From: Conidiobolus incongruus B7586
Lineage: Eukaryota; Entomophthoromycota; Entomophthoromycetes; Entomophthorales; Conidiobolaceae
NCBI GenBank assembly: GCA_000697335.1
Contig: JNEM01012519.1
Span: 1-25,380, forward strand
Length of the DNA: 25,380 nt
Direction of reading: 5' to 3'
Shown here: piece by piece, positions 9,716-21,400 of the stretch
Numbering within the stretch: the first letter of the stretch is position 1
Layout: every line of letters starts with the position of its first letter
The notes under the pieces: generated by a model
Databases searched by the model: none
Told to the model about the DNA's origin: nothing
The model's input: the letters and a program-made list of their open reading frames with translations, nothing else
Program-made: the position numbers and the translations under genes

Positions 9716-10645
9716 TTAAATTTGAGAGGGATCGATAGAGGCGTTGGGATCTTGAAGCGCTTCGCCCCCCTGGACTCCGTCCTGAGCGGGGACTTGGAAA
9801 CCTGTAATTCCTTGAGCGTTCTGACCAGCTTGCTGTTGGAGAGATAGCTGCTCATTTGTTTGTGTAGAACCAGCAGCATTCGTCGTTTGGCCATTATTTT
9901 GGTTATCGATATTATTTTGTTCGGTATTGCCGCCTTCTTCAGCTTCCTTAGCCTTTTTAGCTTCTAATTCAGCGACTTCAGCTGCTGTCAAAAAGCGACC
10001 ACCGGGACCTCTGGGACGACGAAGTGCATGCTTGTGTCTAGATTCATGAAGATATTTCTAGTAACAATATATTAATACAATACTTTCAAAAGTGATAAAA
10101 ACAATATTTCATACCTTACGAGCTTTAGCAATTTTGTGCTCTTGCTCTAATTTAGCACGAGCTTGACGTCTTTTAAGAATGCGATGATATTGTTTGGCAT
10201 TGACATAAAGAGGCTCTTCCGCTTCTTCGGCAATATGTGGAACAATGTGCTGAATCACAGGAGCCGCCTGCATGCTATGAGCTTGATTCATCATGGGCTA
10301 AATCGTCAAAATTAATTGTAAGGCTAAACAATTAAATTTAAGTTAATTACCATTTCATATTGATGTTGATTATAAGCATGTTGTTGAACGGCATCTAGAG
10401 TATCATATTGAAGTGTGACTGGGGGATTGATTTCGGACTAAAAGTTACAAATGTAAATTAATATATCAAATTTTTGCCGAAAAAAGCCAAAGAAATATTA
10501 CCAAGTCACTGTAAGTATGGTGAGGGGAGTAGCTAGGGATATTATACTGTAGCACTTGAGAACTTGGATTGCCCTTAGCACCACCTACAACACCTAAGTG
10601 TTGTTGTTTGTTGAGGGATTGTGATTGGGTAGGGGAGACCATCAT
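9716..10645 (-). CDS. HAP2: HAP2 / NF-YA subunit of the CCAAT-binding complex
   Basis: Sequence-specific subunit of the heterotrimeric CCAAT-binding factor (HAP2/3/5, NF-Y), acting in the nucleus. In fungi it controls respiratory, iron and nitrogen genes. Exons on the minus strand are 10645-10502, 10437-10351, 10297-10115 and 10057-9716, giving 251 residues. The conserved core starts [10 protein letters not shown] (105-114), continues through the HAP3/HAP5-binding helix to Lys138, where intron 3 falls in the linker, and ends with the DNA-binding segment Arg-His-Lys-His-Ala-Leu-Arg-Arg (145-152) and Gly-Gly-Arg-Phe (157-160). The N-terminus is Gln/His/Ser-rich and the C-terminus Gln/Asn-rich with an acidic Glu/Lys helix. 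The start is the first of two adjacent ATGs. Seven CCAAT boxes lie upstream, suggesting self-control. Confidence 0.95.
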
Positions 10646-11742
10646 GAGAATTAGCCAACTAAAATGCTTAAAAGTGTCTTTAATATAAACGATCCAATTA
10701 ACTTAGTGGTAAGAAGTTATCAACCAACAAAACTCAAAGAAATTAAATCACTTTGTCAAATCTCCAACCAAATTTGATTATCTCTCATTCCAATTCTATC
10801 ATGATTTCATTTTTTCCTTTGTTTTTTTTTGATTGGCTAATTCTGTCGTGTCAACATTCTAATTTGAAATTTCAATTTAGATTTGCCTATACTCAGATTT
10901 TCTAATTTGGCTATTTTTATTCTTATCCAATCGTTATTATACGATTTTTATATTGATTGGTCTAATTCAATATAAGCCAATCATATTATTTATTTTACAA
11001 TCAGATATCTCCAATTTAAAATTAGATTCGAAAAATTCTTAATTTTTCAAAAATATAAATACTAGTTATAAGAATATACGATACTTAATAACGTTTTAGA
11101 AACAATAAATTCTTTGATATATCCTAACATTTGATTTATATTTTTTTACTATATCTGTTTCATAAAAAATGTAATTTAATAATGATTTCAATAACCCATT
11201 CTTTTCAATTAATGAATTTATATCATAGATGTATTTTTCAATCATCGAATTTTTTTCCATTTAGTAAATATTGAATAAACTAAAAAAATTATGAATTGCG
11301 AATAATAAAGTTGAGCCTGTATTGTTAAAAGATGTGGTATTCAAAATATTCAAATTTATATTGAGTTTGCTATTTTTTATTAATTATTTATCATAAAAAT
11401 TATCTAACAATAACATCTTTCTAGTATTTGATACTATATTATCAATACATAAAAAATGAATTTTAAAAAAATAATATAATTAACCAAGCATCAGAAATAA
11501 AACCTGAGTTATATTTTAAACTTTTTTATCATTATCATTCATAATAGAATATTTTAATCAGATATCCATAAATCAACAACTTTGTTATCAGATGCTAATA
11601 TTCCCATAATAATATTAAATAATTTTCAGATTCTATATTAAAATTGTATTCAAATATTTAATATCAAATTGTATTTTATATTGTTTTCAAATATCTATAG
11701 CTAAATATTATAAATACAAATATATATATTTAATATTTTAAT
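10646..11742. other. Divergent promoter region, HAP2 (-) and ALKBH1 (+)
   Basis: Shared 1.1-kb upstream region. The HAP2-proximal third is CCAAT-rich, described separately. The part from about 11050 to 11742 is plain AT-rich sequence; a TATAAATA at 11709-11716 lies only 27 bases before the ALKBH1 ATG, so it may or may not be the TATA box. Confidence 0.5.
10694..11015. promoter_or_regulatory. Seven CCAAT/ATTGG boxes upstream of HAP2
   Basis: CCAAT at 10694-10698, 10790-10794, 10927-10931, 10977-10981 and 11011-11015, and ATTGG at 10832-10836 and 10956-10960. Three (10832, 10956, 10977) have the NF-Y-preferred purine-purine-CCAATC context. They begin about 50 bases from the HAP2 start codon, where its own product could bind. 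Confidence 0.45.
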
Positions 11743-12981
11743 ATGGTAGAATTGAGCAATAGACAGAAAAAACTCCTCAAACAACAGTCTACTTTGAGAG
11801 ATCCTTCAACCTTTAAAAATCAAACGCCTTTTCGTTCTGCTGAACGTAGATATAAAAACCGATTTGATACACCTGATTATTCTGATTGCTACGACTTTAA
11901 ATATTTAGATAACAATTTACCCCAAGTGAGAGATCAAATAGTGGAAGTTGATTTAGGTGTCAATATAAGTGAATTAAGTGAACATTTTGGAATCTTAACT
12001 TCTCCAAATACTACCAAAGCTTATATTGTAAAATCTATGCCTGGACTTATTGTTATTCCCAATCCATTTTCAAATCGAGCTCAAAGAGATTTAATATCAG
12101 TTTGTACCCGAGTTTACAGCAAACCTCCATACGTCTCCAATCTTGATACTCACTTTAAAGTTCCATCCCATGGAGTCTGGGATGTTTATGAACGAAGCTA
12201 TTACAACCAAATAACAAGCGATCATCCAGACTATTATATTCCTCTTAAGCTAGATCCTTCTAAAGTAAACGAAGAAACTATCCAGAAAGGTGAGATTCCA
12301 AAAGCAATTGAAACCAGTACAGCAACTGAAGGATATCAATACAATGGCTTGAATGATCATAATGCCCCCATTAAACACACTAATCTAAAACCTCTGCCTC
12401 CTGATCAAATGATCCGTCGACTTAGATGGATCACATTCGGCTACCAATACCATTGGCCCACCAAAGAATACAGATTAAATGAAAATCACAAGGTTCCACC
12501 TGAATTTGCTAGTCTCTGTGATGCAATCGTCAAATCTATCTATCAAGTTCGTAACCCTTTGACCGATGGGTATATCAGCAGCTATGACCCCTGTCAATTT
12601 AAATCTGAAGGTGGTGTGATCAACTACTACCAGCTCAAAGACTCCCTAATGGGCCACATTGACAAATCTGAACCCAATACCACCGCACCTTTAATCTCCT
12701 TCAGCTTGGGCCAAAGCTGTGTGTTTTTAATGGGCGGACCCACAAAAGAAACCGAGCCAATCCCTCTTATCCTCAGAAGTGGAGACATTGTTATCATGGG
12801 TGAACAGTGCAGACGAAGCTACCACGGAGTACCGCGTATTATCGAAAACACACTTCCCGACTACTTAAAAGGAACTAAATCTAACAAAGATCTTGATTCT
12901 GACGAAATGGAAAACTGGGATGTCATAGCAGAGTATCTCAACACTACCAGAGTGAACATCAACGTTAGACAGGTTTTCTAA
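11743..12981 (+). CDS. ALKBH1: ALKBH1-type AlkB dioxygenase (Fe(II)/2-oxoglutarate)
   Basis: Oxidative demethylase of the AlkB superfamily; relatives act on tRNA, mitochondrial RNA or DNA bases. It is a single exon of 412 residues, slightly longer than the human protein. The dioxygenase half carries the iron triad His305-X-Asp307 (in Leu-Met-Gly-His-Ile-Asp-Lys-Ser-Glu) and His361 (in Ser-Tyr-His-Gly-Val-Pro-Arg), with Arg403 and Arg409 in the Arg-Val-Asn-Ile-Asn-Val-Arg-Gln end that binds 2-oxoglutarate. Other family marks are Trp-Ile-Thr-Phe-Gly-Tyr-Gln-Tyr-His-Trp (229-238), Asn-Tyr-Tyr (294-296) and Ser-Phe-Ser-Leu-Gly-Gln-Ser (319-325). The N-terminal 90 residues are basic, then variable. 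The ATG at 11743 is the first in frame. Substrate cannot be told from sequence. Confidence 0.9.
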   Translation: MVELSNRQKKLLKQQSTLRDPSTFKNQTPFRSAERRYKNRFDTPDYSDCYDFKYLDNNLPQVRDQIVEVDLGVNISELSEHFGILTSPNTTKAYIVKSMPGLIVIPNPFSNRAQRDLISVCTRVYSKPPYVSNLDTHFKVPSHGVWDVYERSYYNQITSDHPDYYIPLKLDPSKVNEETIQKGEIPKAIETSTATEGYQYNGLNDHNAPIKHTNLKPLPPDQMIRRLRWITFGYQYHWPTKEYRLNENHKVPPEFASLCDAIVKSIYQVRNPLTDGYISSYDPCQFKSEGGVINYYQLKDSLMGHIDKSEPNTTAPLISFSLGQSCVFLMGGPTKETEPIPLILRSGDIVIMGEQCRRSYHGVPRIIENTLPDYLKGTKSNKDLDSDEMENWDVIAEYLNTTRVNINVRQVF

Positions 12982-13897
12982 TTTTATCAATAGCACCTAA
13001 ATTGTAGAATTATACTTTAATTAATATAAATTTTTATCACTGGTGATATATTACATGATAATATATTACATATTGATATTTCAATAATATTGCATATTTA
13101 TCTAGTCATTTATTAAATTTTCAAATCTAATAAAAGTGTGATTGTACAAATAGCAATTATTTATTTTCTAAAAACTTTTAATTTATTTATTTTTGTCAAT
13201 AGAAAGTTTTACAAAATTAAGAAAACCAATTTGAATATTTGGTATAATATACAAAAAACAAGAATTGAATAATATATACTTATCAGAATTTCATATAAGT
13301 TGTAGTACTAATTGACAAAATAAAATTTAAACATTCATAATTATATTGAATTGAATATTTAAAATCTTTTACTAACTGAAAAATTTTAATATATGAATTT
13401 TTCTATCCATGTACTTGCATTTTTTTAATATGATATTAATTAATCTTGAATATTTTGGCTGTATTTATAATATTTATTGTCAGTGAAAATGTGTGGTGAT
13501 ATGATTGTAAAGAATAAAATTACCTTATTACTTCATTATCACAAAAATTTTGTGATAATTTTATATATCATTAATCTAAAATAGATGAGTTGAATTAATA
13601 ATAATAATAATCATTTTTGATTTTTATTAGTTTTATATCATCTTCCTTTTATTAACATATGGATATTCATTATATTATTTCATTTGAAAATTTACATTGA
13701 AAATACTAGTTTGAAAATAATAGGGCTTTTTAAATTATTATTAATTCAAAATTAATATATTCAGTTAATTTTTAAAAAATTTAGAATAACATCAATAGTA
13801 GTTTACTTAAATCCATCAATGGACTGTTAAAAATATATTATATTAAATTTCATTTTCCATTTTATATATAAAATTAAAGATGCTTTCAAATATTAAA
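12982..13897. other. AT-rich intergenic, left side of the gene desert
   Basis: No gene is seen between the ALKBH1 stop and the mariner terminal repeat. The only distinct item is the 25-base palindrome at 13535-13559, listed separately. Confidence 0.5.
13535..13559. repeat. Perfect inverted repeat, 12-base arms, 1-base centre
   Basis: ATTATCACAAAA faces TTTTGTGATAAT across a single A. The arms include the non-AT core TCACA/TGTGA, so this is less likely than a pure AT palindrome to be chance. It could be a dimeric protein binding site or a hairpin; there is no gene within 500 bases. Confidence 0.6.
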
Positions 13898-15216
13898 TAT
13901 TACTATAGAATTAAAAAAATGGGAAATTTTTTAATTTCTGATTTTTCAAACATATTATTAATTTCAAATAAAAAAATATATCTATAAAATAAATAGGAAA
14001 ATAAATAATTTTGAATTATATATATAATAATAATAATAAATATTATTTTTTTGATTAAAAAATTTATTTTTTAAAATTGGTTGTTTAATTTAATTATGCT
14101 TAAATTAAATAATAACTATCAAAAGTTTTTTATTTTAGTATTAATAAAACTTAACCATAAATCTTTTAAAATCATCTAAAATTTACAAGTAGCTTTTAAT
14201 AATAAAGTATTATCTAAATTAATAATTTATTACTAGGTAAATTACTTTAAAAGAAAAACTATTTAAAATCTGTTAAATTTTAAAAGATTAATTTTAACTA
14301 TTATTTTTTCAATTGTTAAAGTGAAAAATTATATTAAAAAATATTTTTTTATTTTAGATAAAAAATTATCAAGATAATTTAATATTAGTTACATAAGTAT
14401 TTTATATATATTAAAGTTTAAATTAAAATCAATTAATAAAAATATAAAATAAATACTTTATAATTTAACTAAAAATTAAAAAAAGTTAGAGTAGCTATTG
14501 TTAAATAAAACTTATTAAGGTATAATTAAAAACTAAAGCTTTTACAGTGAATTATTATAATTAATGAATCTTAGATTTTTTTATATAATTCTTTATTAAA
14601 ACATAAATTAAAGTGTTAGATTAAGTTAAATTAACTTTCTCTAGAAATTCCTTTAAATAAATACTTTATTAATAAGTAAATATTAATTATTATAATAGAT
14701 TATAATAATATATGCTATTCTTATTTAATTCTTAAAGGAAAATTAATTAATAGTAAACTTTATATTTCTTTTTTAAATAAAACTATTTTTAATTGGTATT
14801 CTTAATATAATTTAAGAAAACTTATTATTTTGTATGATAATTATAAAATACATAAATCTAAAGTTATAAAAAACTTTCTAATTAAAGATAACTAGAAAAA
14901 ACTACCATATCTAATATATTCTTTAAATTATAACTTATGTGATTATAATTGTTTTAAGCAATTAAAAAACTAGCTTATAAGAAAAAAAATTTCTACAGGA
15001 AAATTTAATTAGTTTGTAAAATATTAAATTTTAGTTTTTAATAAAAAGAATTATTTTTTAAGTGTTAGATCTTTGTTAAAAATATAGCAAAAAGTTATTA
15101 GAAATAAAAGAAATTAATAATTTTATAATATATATTTATTTTTACTTTTTATATATTAAAATGTTTATTTTTTTTCAATTGCAAAAAATTCCCATAATTT
15201 AAATTATAAAGTAATA
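13898..15216 (+). mobile_element. Decayed full-length mariner (DD34D) transposon, copy A
   Basis: A 1.3-kb element, normal mariner size. Ends match as inverted repeats: TATTACT...ATGGGAA at 13898 and its complement ending at 15216 agree at 22 of the first 27 positions, and both begin with a TA as expected for the family target site. In one frame three catalytic positions survive: Asn (from Asp) in Asn-Glu-Ser at 14563, Asp-Asn at 14836 and Cys-Asp-Tyr at 14941. Spacing is 91 codons and then exactly 34 intervening residues, the mariner signature. The last Asp ends a degraded Tyr-Ser-Pro-Asp-Leu-Asn-Pro-type motif. Many codons became TAG/TAA (a Trp at 14572-14574, another in the 34-residue loop) in a way that fits G:C to A:T change. 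It is inactive. Confidence 0.8.
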
Positions 15217-18213
15217 ATACAATATGATTGTAGATTTCTATGCTTTCTATTCAGGCAAATAAGTTTAATTTTTTATATTATATATTTACATGTTTATTTT
15301 GTTACAATATTAAATTGAGAGTGACTATAAATTGCATTTTTCAAAATTAAAATAAGTATAGTTTTTTAAGTTCCATTATATTGAGCAGTATATAAAATAT
15401 TTTCAAGATGGTCACATTATTGCTTTGATATATTTTATTCGTATAATATTGAAATTCATATTTAGTTATTTTATACAAATAATGTATAAAACAATGATTT
15501 ATTTAATTTGATATATGACTGATATTTATAAAGTGAAAGAATGTAATGAGATTATATATTATTTTATAAAAAATATGAATATCTAATAATTTAAATAATA
15601 GAAGAATTTTATAAAAATCTTAACATGTGATATTTGGTTCAAGTATATAAAGCTTAAACAAAATATATTTAATTTTATATAATGAATTTATGAAAATTTT
15701 AAATTTAAAATAACAGATATATCAAAATGAAATGAATCTATACCGTCAGGGATTTCTCTATATACTATTGATGAACTTAGATTTTAGAATTAGGATATGT
15801 TGTAATATATAATACATACAATGGATTAATAATTTATTTTCACATAAATAGAACTTACTAGGATTGTAGGTGAGTTTGATTTAATAATTAATTAGGAATC
15901 TTGTGTAAATTATATATGTCAAATTAAAATATATTTTGATCTTATTAATTAATTTATTTCAACATATATGATATAGAATATTTGAAAATATATGATTGAA
16001 TAAAACGAAATATAATCTCAATATAAATAAATTCATTATTGAATTTAAAATCTAAAACTATAAATCAATATTATAAAAATTTTCAAAATCAATGAACAAT
16101 TGAATATATAAATTTATAACAGTTAATATATTTGTATATTATTTTATTAATATTAAATTAATTTTGAAGTATAATATTAAAAAATTTCTAATATTTTATT
16201 TTTAATTTATTATAACTAAAATGTTCCAATACGATAAAATTTGATTAAAATACTGAAATTAGGTTATTTAAGTATAATTACAAAAATAATTAAAAAGTTT
16301 TAAAAATATGAGAGAATATAGCTATTAATATATGAATTATAAATATTAATAAACTATATAAAACTAATACTCCCTTTTAATATTAATTCCTCTTTGCAGT
16401 ATTTTTCGCAAATTTCTAAAACCAAAAAAACAATTTCTTTTATCAAAAACTGTAATTTGATATTTCATAAATTATCTTAATTATTGGCAAGATTTTCTTC
16501 TCTTGCAAATATATTCGAAAGATTTGATTTTATAAATTTTATATCCGTAAATATTAAATTAATTATATAAAACTTATTCTAAAACATATGTATATATTTT
16601 GAATTCTTTTGCATTTAAAAACTAAATCAAATAATAATAGTCTATTAAAACCAACTTTAATTATTAAATATCATTTATATGTAGAATGATATGTTAATTA
16701 CAATTTAAGAATTATTTTAGGCTAACTCAGCATTTTATTTTATTTTTAAAAAATATACAAAAGGATCAATTAGTCATTAATGATTATAATAATAATTATT
16801 TATTAATAATATTAAAACTTTTGACTATATATTTAATAAAATTTCCTTAGCTATATTTATTTTTATAATTTTGAAATATTTATATAGTTACTAAATATTA
16901 ATTAATTCTATTTTATTTTACTAAATTAAAATTTAAAAAAAATTAATTAAAAATTATTTTTATTTATTATTTAATACTTTTAATATATCTTAGTAAAAAT
17001 TGAAAAATAATGATAAAAATAATCTGTTGAAAATTTGAAAATTTTATTATGGTTTCTGGTTACATTATTATAATAATTAAAATACTATTGATTATTATAT
17101 AATTGGTTTGAATTATGATTATCTTTGACTTTCAGTTTTCAGATAATAGTACTTGAATAAGATAATATTTTGATAGTATATGTAATATTATATGTTTAAT
17201 TAATATTATATAATATTACTTTATAAATTATAAATATATTAAAGAAAGTATATAAATTTCATAATTATGATATTATATAATAATTAAAATAATAAGATTG
17301 ATATTTTTGATATGTTATTAATAGTTTAAAATTTTGTTTAAAATATATTAGATGAGGTTTTATATTGAAATATATTCTAAAGACTTATAAAACTTTTTAA
17401 TATTAAAATTATGATATTTTTAATTTTTTTGCTAATCCATTAATTATTTTTAATATATTATATATTATCAAATTTATTAAATAAAGTATTAATTTATATA
17501 ATTTCCAAAACGGTTTTATACATTTAAAATTATAAAGCTTAAATATAACATATAGCTATCTTTTGAGTTTATTTTTGATTATTTGAATAATTCCATCATA
17601 TAAATATTATATAGTTATACTATTATAAAATAATATTCAATTATTATTTGAATATTTAATATAACCCAATTTTATCTATCAAACTTATTAAATATCAAAA
17701 TGTATAAAATTGAATTTTAGATCATAATAAATTATTATTAATTTACTAAATTATAAAAATTTCTGTATTTATAGTAAAATTAAAGTATTTAATTATATAA
17801 TGCATTAATATTTTGAAAGGTATATTAAAACCAAAGTATCTTATTAAACTTGCAAATTAAATTGGTAAATAATTCAATATATAAAAGATACTTTATTTTA
17901 TTCTAAATAAAATCAAACCAATATTTATATATTAAAATATATTATAATATAGTAGAATTCATAGAATATCATTTAGAATATATATTTAAACTAAAGAGTT
18001 ATGATTTATAGGATATTTATGCTTTTAGAATATTTAGTTTATTATTATTATTATCATCTAATGAATAATGATATATATCAATATTTATTATTAAATCCAT
18101 ATTCGGATTTTGCTTAAATATATAGTTTGTTAAAAAATCAATGATTATTCTTATAATTTTTTTATAAAATTAAATAAAAAAAATAATTAAGATTAATATA
18201 AAATCTATCATAA
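15217..18213. other. Gene desert, very AT-rich
   Basis: About 3 kb with no gene, RNA gene or clear repeat family that I can support. Short patches slightly richer in G and C (around 15740-15870 and 16370-16430) carry no readable protein. It may be made of transposon remains decayed beyond recognition by eye. Confidence 0.45.
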
Positions 18214-18240
18214 GAAAATAATTTCTGTATACTGTATTGG

Positions 18241-18486
18241 ATGGACATTAAACTAGACAGGAAATTTGACGGATTACCTAAACAGAATTGGAGTGCAAAG
18301 GAAGCTGAATTGAAAAGAAACTTTCAACAGACAGATTATACCCTAACTCCTGATCCCCTTATAGAAGGGATTATTCTGCTTAATAATTTATATGAGATTA
18401 AGTCAGAATATAATTTTGGGGCTTCAGAAAATAGTTATAGATCTGTGAATTATACTTTATATATATTGAGAGGTAATAAATCTTAA
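18241..18486 (+). CDS. Orphan 81-codon ORF, possible gene fragment
   Basis: I do not recognise this product. The 81-residue frame starts Met-Asp-Ile-Lys-Leu-Asp-Arg and is hydrophilic, with a mixed residue content unlike translated AT-rich noise (Trp, several Pro, Gln, Asp). The frame is open upstream to 18214. Its first 120 bases are about 37 percent G+C, while the 120 bases before it are about 10-15 percent, and the desert extends kilobases either side. It ends at TAA, but a GTAATA donor-like sequence just before the end could mean an exon boundary; no convincing next exon follows. It may be a fragment of a gene or of a mobile element, recently inserted or under constraint. No signal peptide or membrane span. 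Confidence 0.35.
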   Translation: MDIKLDRKFDGLPKQNWSAKEAELKRNFQQTDYTLTPDPLIEGIILLNNLYEIKSEYNFGASENSYRSVNYTLYILRGNKS

Positions 18487-21400
18487 TATTTTATAAAAAA
18501 CATATATTAAATTACTTTATGGCAAAATTTAATAATTGATATAATTTAGATTATTAATATTAATTTTCTCATATTATTAAAAACTAGTTAAATCTTTTGT
18601 TGATATTAATTATAACCATCAATATTAATAATTTGATATTAACTTATTGGATTAATTGAATTGTTTTCTATGATTATATTATAAAATATTAAGTGGAATA
18701 TAAATGAGCTATATCAACTATATATTAAAATTTTGAAATAAATAAATTTATTTGTTTATTAATTAAAATAATAATAATAATTTTTATATTTGGATTTCCA
18801 GATCCAATTAACATAATGATTTAAATATAAGGTTGTGTGTTAAGATGGAAATACTTTAATATTTTAATAATTAAAATCAATACGATAATTTGGAAAAAAA
18901 ATTTTTGAATTGATACTTAATAAAAACTCATTCAATTTTTATTTTATAAATACTAGAAATATATGAATATTGATTATTATATTTTTTTTGAAAATATATA
19001 TGTATATATAGAGTTAAAATAGATTTACATGTATTGAATAATATAAATATAATAATTCTTTTCTCTAAAAGTCTATTATGAGAAAAAATTTAAATAAACT
19101 CTATGTTTTTAATGTATGGGAAATAAAATTAGTATTCCATTTAACAAAAAAAATCTATTTTATATATATTATAAAGGTTTTTATTAATCGTCAATAAAAT
19201 TTCATATAATTTAATTCTATGCAAATATTACAGAGTTTAAAATTGGATATACCTTGAGCATTATAAATATTAGGTGATAAATAAATAATTGGTAATTGAA
19301 ATTATATTGAACAATGATTATAAATAAATTTTGATATTCAAATAAACTTACAATATTATCAATATCAGAAAAAATTTGAGTTATTGGGAAATTCTGGTCA
19401 ATATATATTTTAAAATTTATTTAAATTATATTGGTTTGTATATAATTAGTTGAAAAAAAAAATAATTGCAATTAATGCAATAATATATTTTATTAATATA
19501 CGATCTGATCAAATATTCAAAATAAAGTAAAAAAATTTTTTAATTTTTTCTAAATTTGGAATGATTTAATTTTCTAAATTTAAAATTTATTTGATAATCG
19601 TAATTCATTTTATATGAGAGAAATTAGAGAAATATTGAGAAAATATGTTGATTATATGCTTAATTAGGAATAATAAAAATTTAGTATAATTGAATAATTC
19701 TCAACTATTTAACTAAGTATGATTCTTAATAATATATCATCATCAACATTACAAAAGAATTAAAATTTATATTGAATAAATTATTGTTAAATAGTTTTAT
19801 GTGTCTTTGGAATTGCAAACCAAATGCTATGTTGAGTAAATATATATAAAATTGCATCTTAAGAAATGAGTAACTAAAATAAAATTATGTGAACCAAAAA
19901 AGGAAATTAAGGGTTTAAAAACTTGGATAATTATGAATATTAAACTAATAAGAATGTAATTGAATTTGTGATGTATAATGAATATATATATATATAACAA
20001 TTTGGTTTTTGAAACAAATATCCAATTATATTTAAATAAATAATGTGAATCCCTTTGATACTGGTGATAAATGGTGAATATTATTTAAATTTCCAAGATT
20101 ATCCAAAATGCGAATAATTTAAAATTTTAAAATAATTAAATTAAGTAAAAATAAATTAATTGAGAAATGTGTTCCATATATTAGTAAATTTTTCAATCTC
20201 TCAATCGAGGAAATATATTTTGTATTAATTAATTTATATTTTTAGTCTTATTAATTATAAATTATAAAGAAATAGAAATACAAGATATTACCGTTAATTA
20301 ATATTATATACTTGAATTTTAAACTCTATAAATCATTAAAAATATGAAAAATTTAAAACATATATTATAATTTCATATAGTTCAAAATTATCAATACCAT
20401 TTATAGCGATTGGAATATATAATCTATTTTTCCATTAAACACTATTTTCGATTTATTTTACACTGAATTATAATCTTTAAACCATAACTTAATACAATGA
20501 TTAATACTGATGTCATTAGATGATATATTTGATCTTATTATATTATATATAGAATATTATTAAGGAATGATTGTCCACTCTATATCTGATTCTGAATAAT
20601 GATTTTTATGTGATATTAAAAAAGAAATGATAAAAAATATTAATTACTGGAATTATCAAACCATTATATGTGCTATTGAATATTTAATATGATGTATTAC
20701 ACATTATAAATTTTAGATGATAATTTTATAAGGATATATGTTTTATTCGAGATTAACTAAGGAGCTGTAGTTTAAAAGTCATCATATACGCTGGTTTATT
20801 CTAACGTAACTTTTAAATTGATACAAAAAAGGATTGACATATATTAAACTCAATAAACTCAATTAAAATTAAAGAAAATTCTAAATGCCATTATTAATTA
20901 TCTCAAAAGAGTTATATTAATCTAGTCAAATTGATTTTTCTTATTTTATCGATTTTGAACATCCAGAATTAAATCAATATAATCCAAAATAATTGATAAT
21001 AATTCACATCATGTTGATCTAAATATGTAAAATTATATTCTTATAACTAATAATATATTGAAAAGAATTAAACCATAATTTCTATATGAAATATCTTTAA
21101 TAACAGATATAATGATCCAAAAATTAGGAAATCATAAATTTGTAAAATGCTAATATACCAGTTCAATTACCAATAACCCCCCCATTAATTTATTTTGATC
21201 CATTTTTAATAAAAAAATTGAAATTTTTCATCATCAAACTCAAAATAACAGTAATTATATATAGTTAGTGGATAAGAATTTATGAATAAGGCTAAAAAGA
21301 TTAAAATATCATTAATAAATGATTTAGTTTATTCTAATGGTTTAATTGATCAAAATAACTTTAAACCCAATAGATTGATTTATTGAATAATTTTATTAAA

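Noticed and set aside
9655-9894. Alternative minus-strand frame overlapping HAP2 exon 4
   Set aside because: Out of frame with the NF-YA core; the Gln/Asn-rich frame continues the conserved exon.
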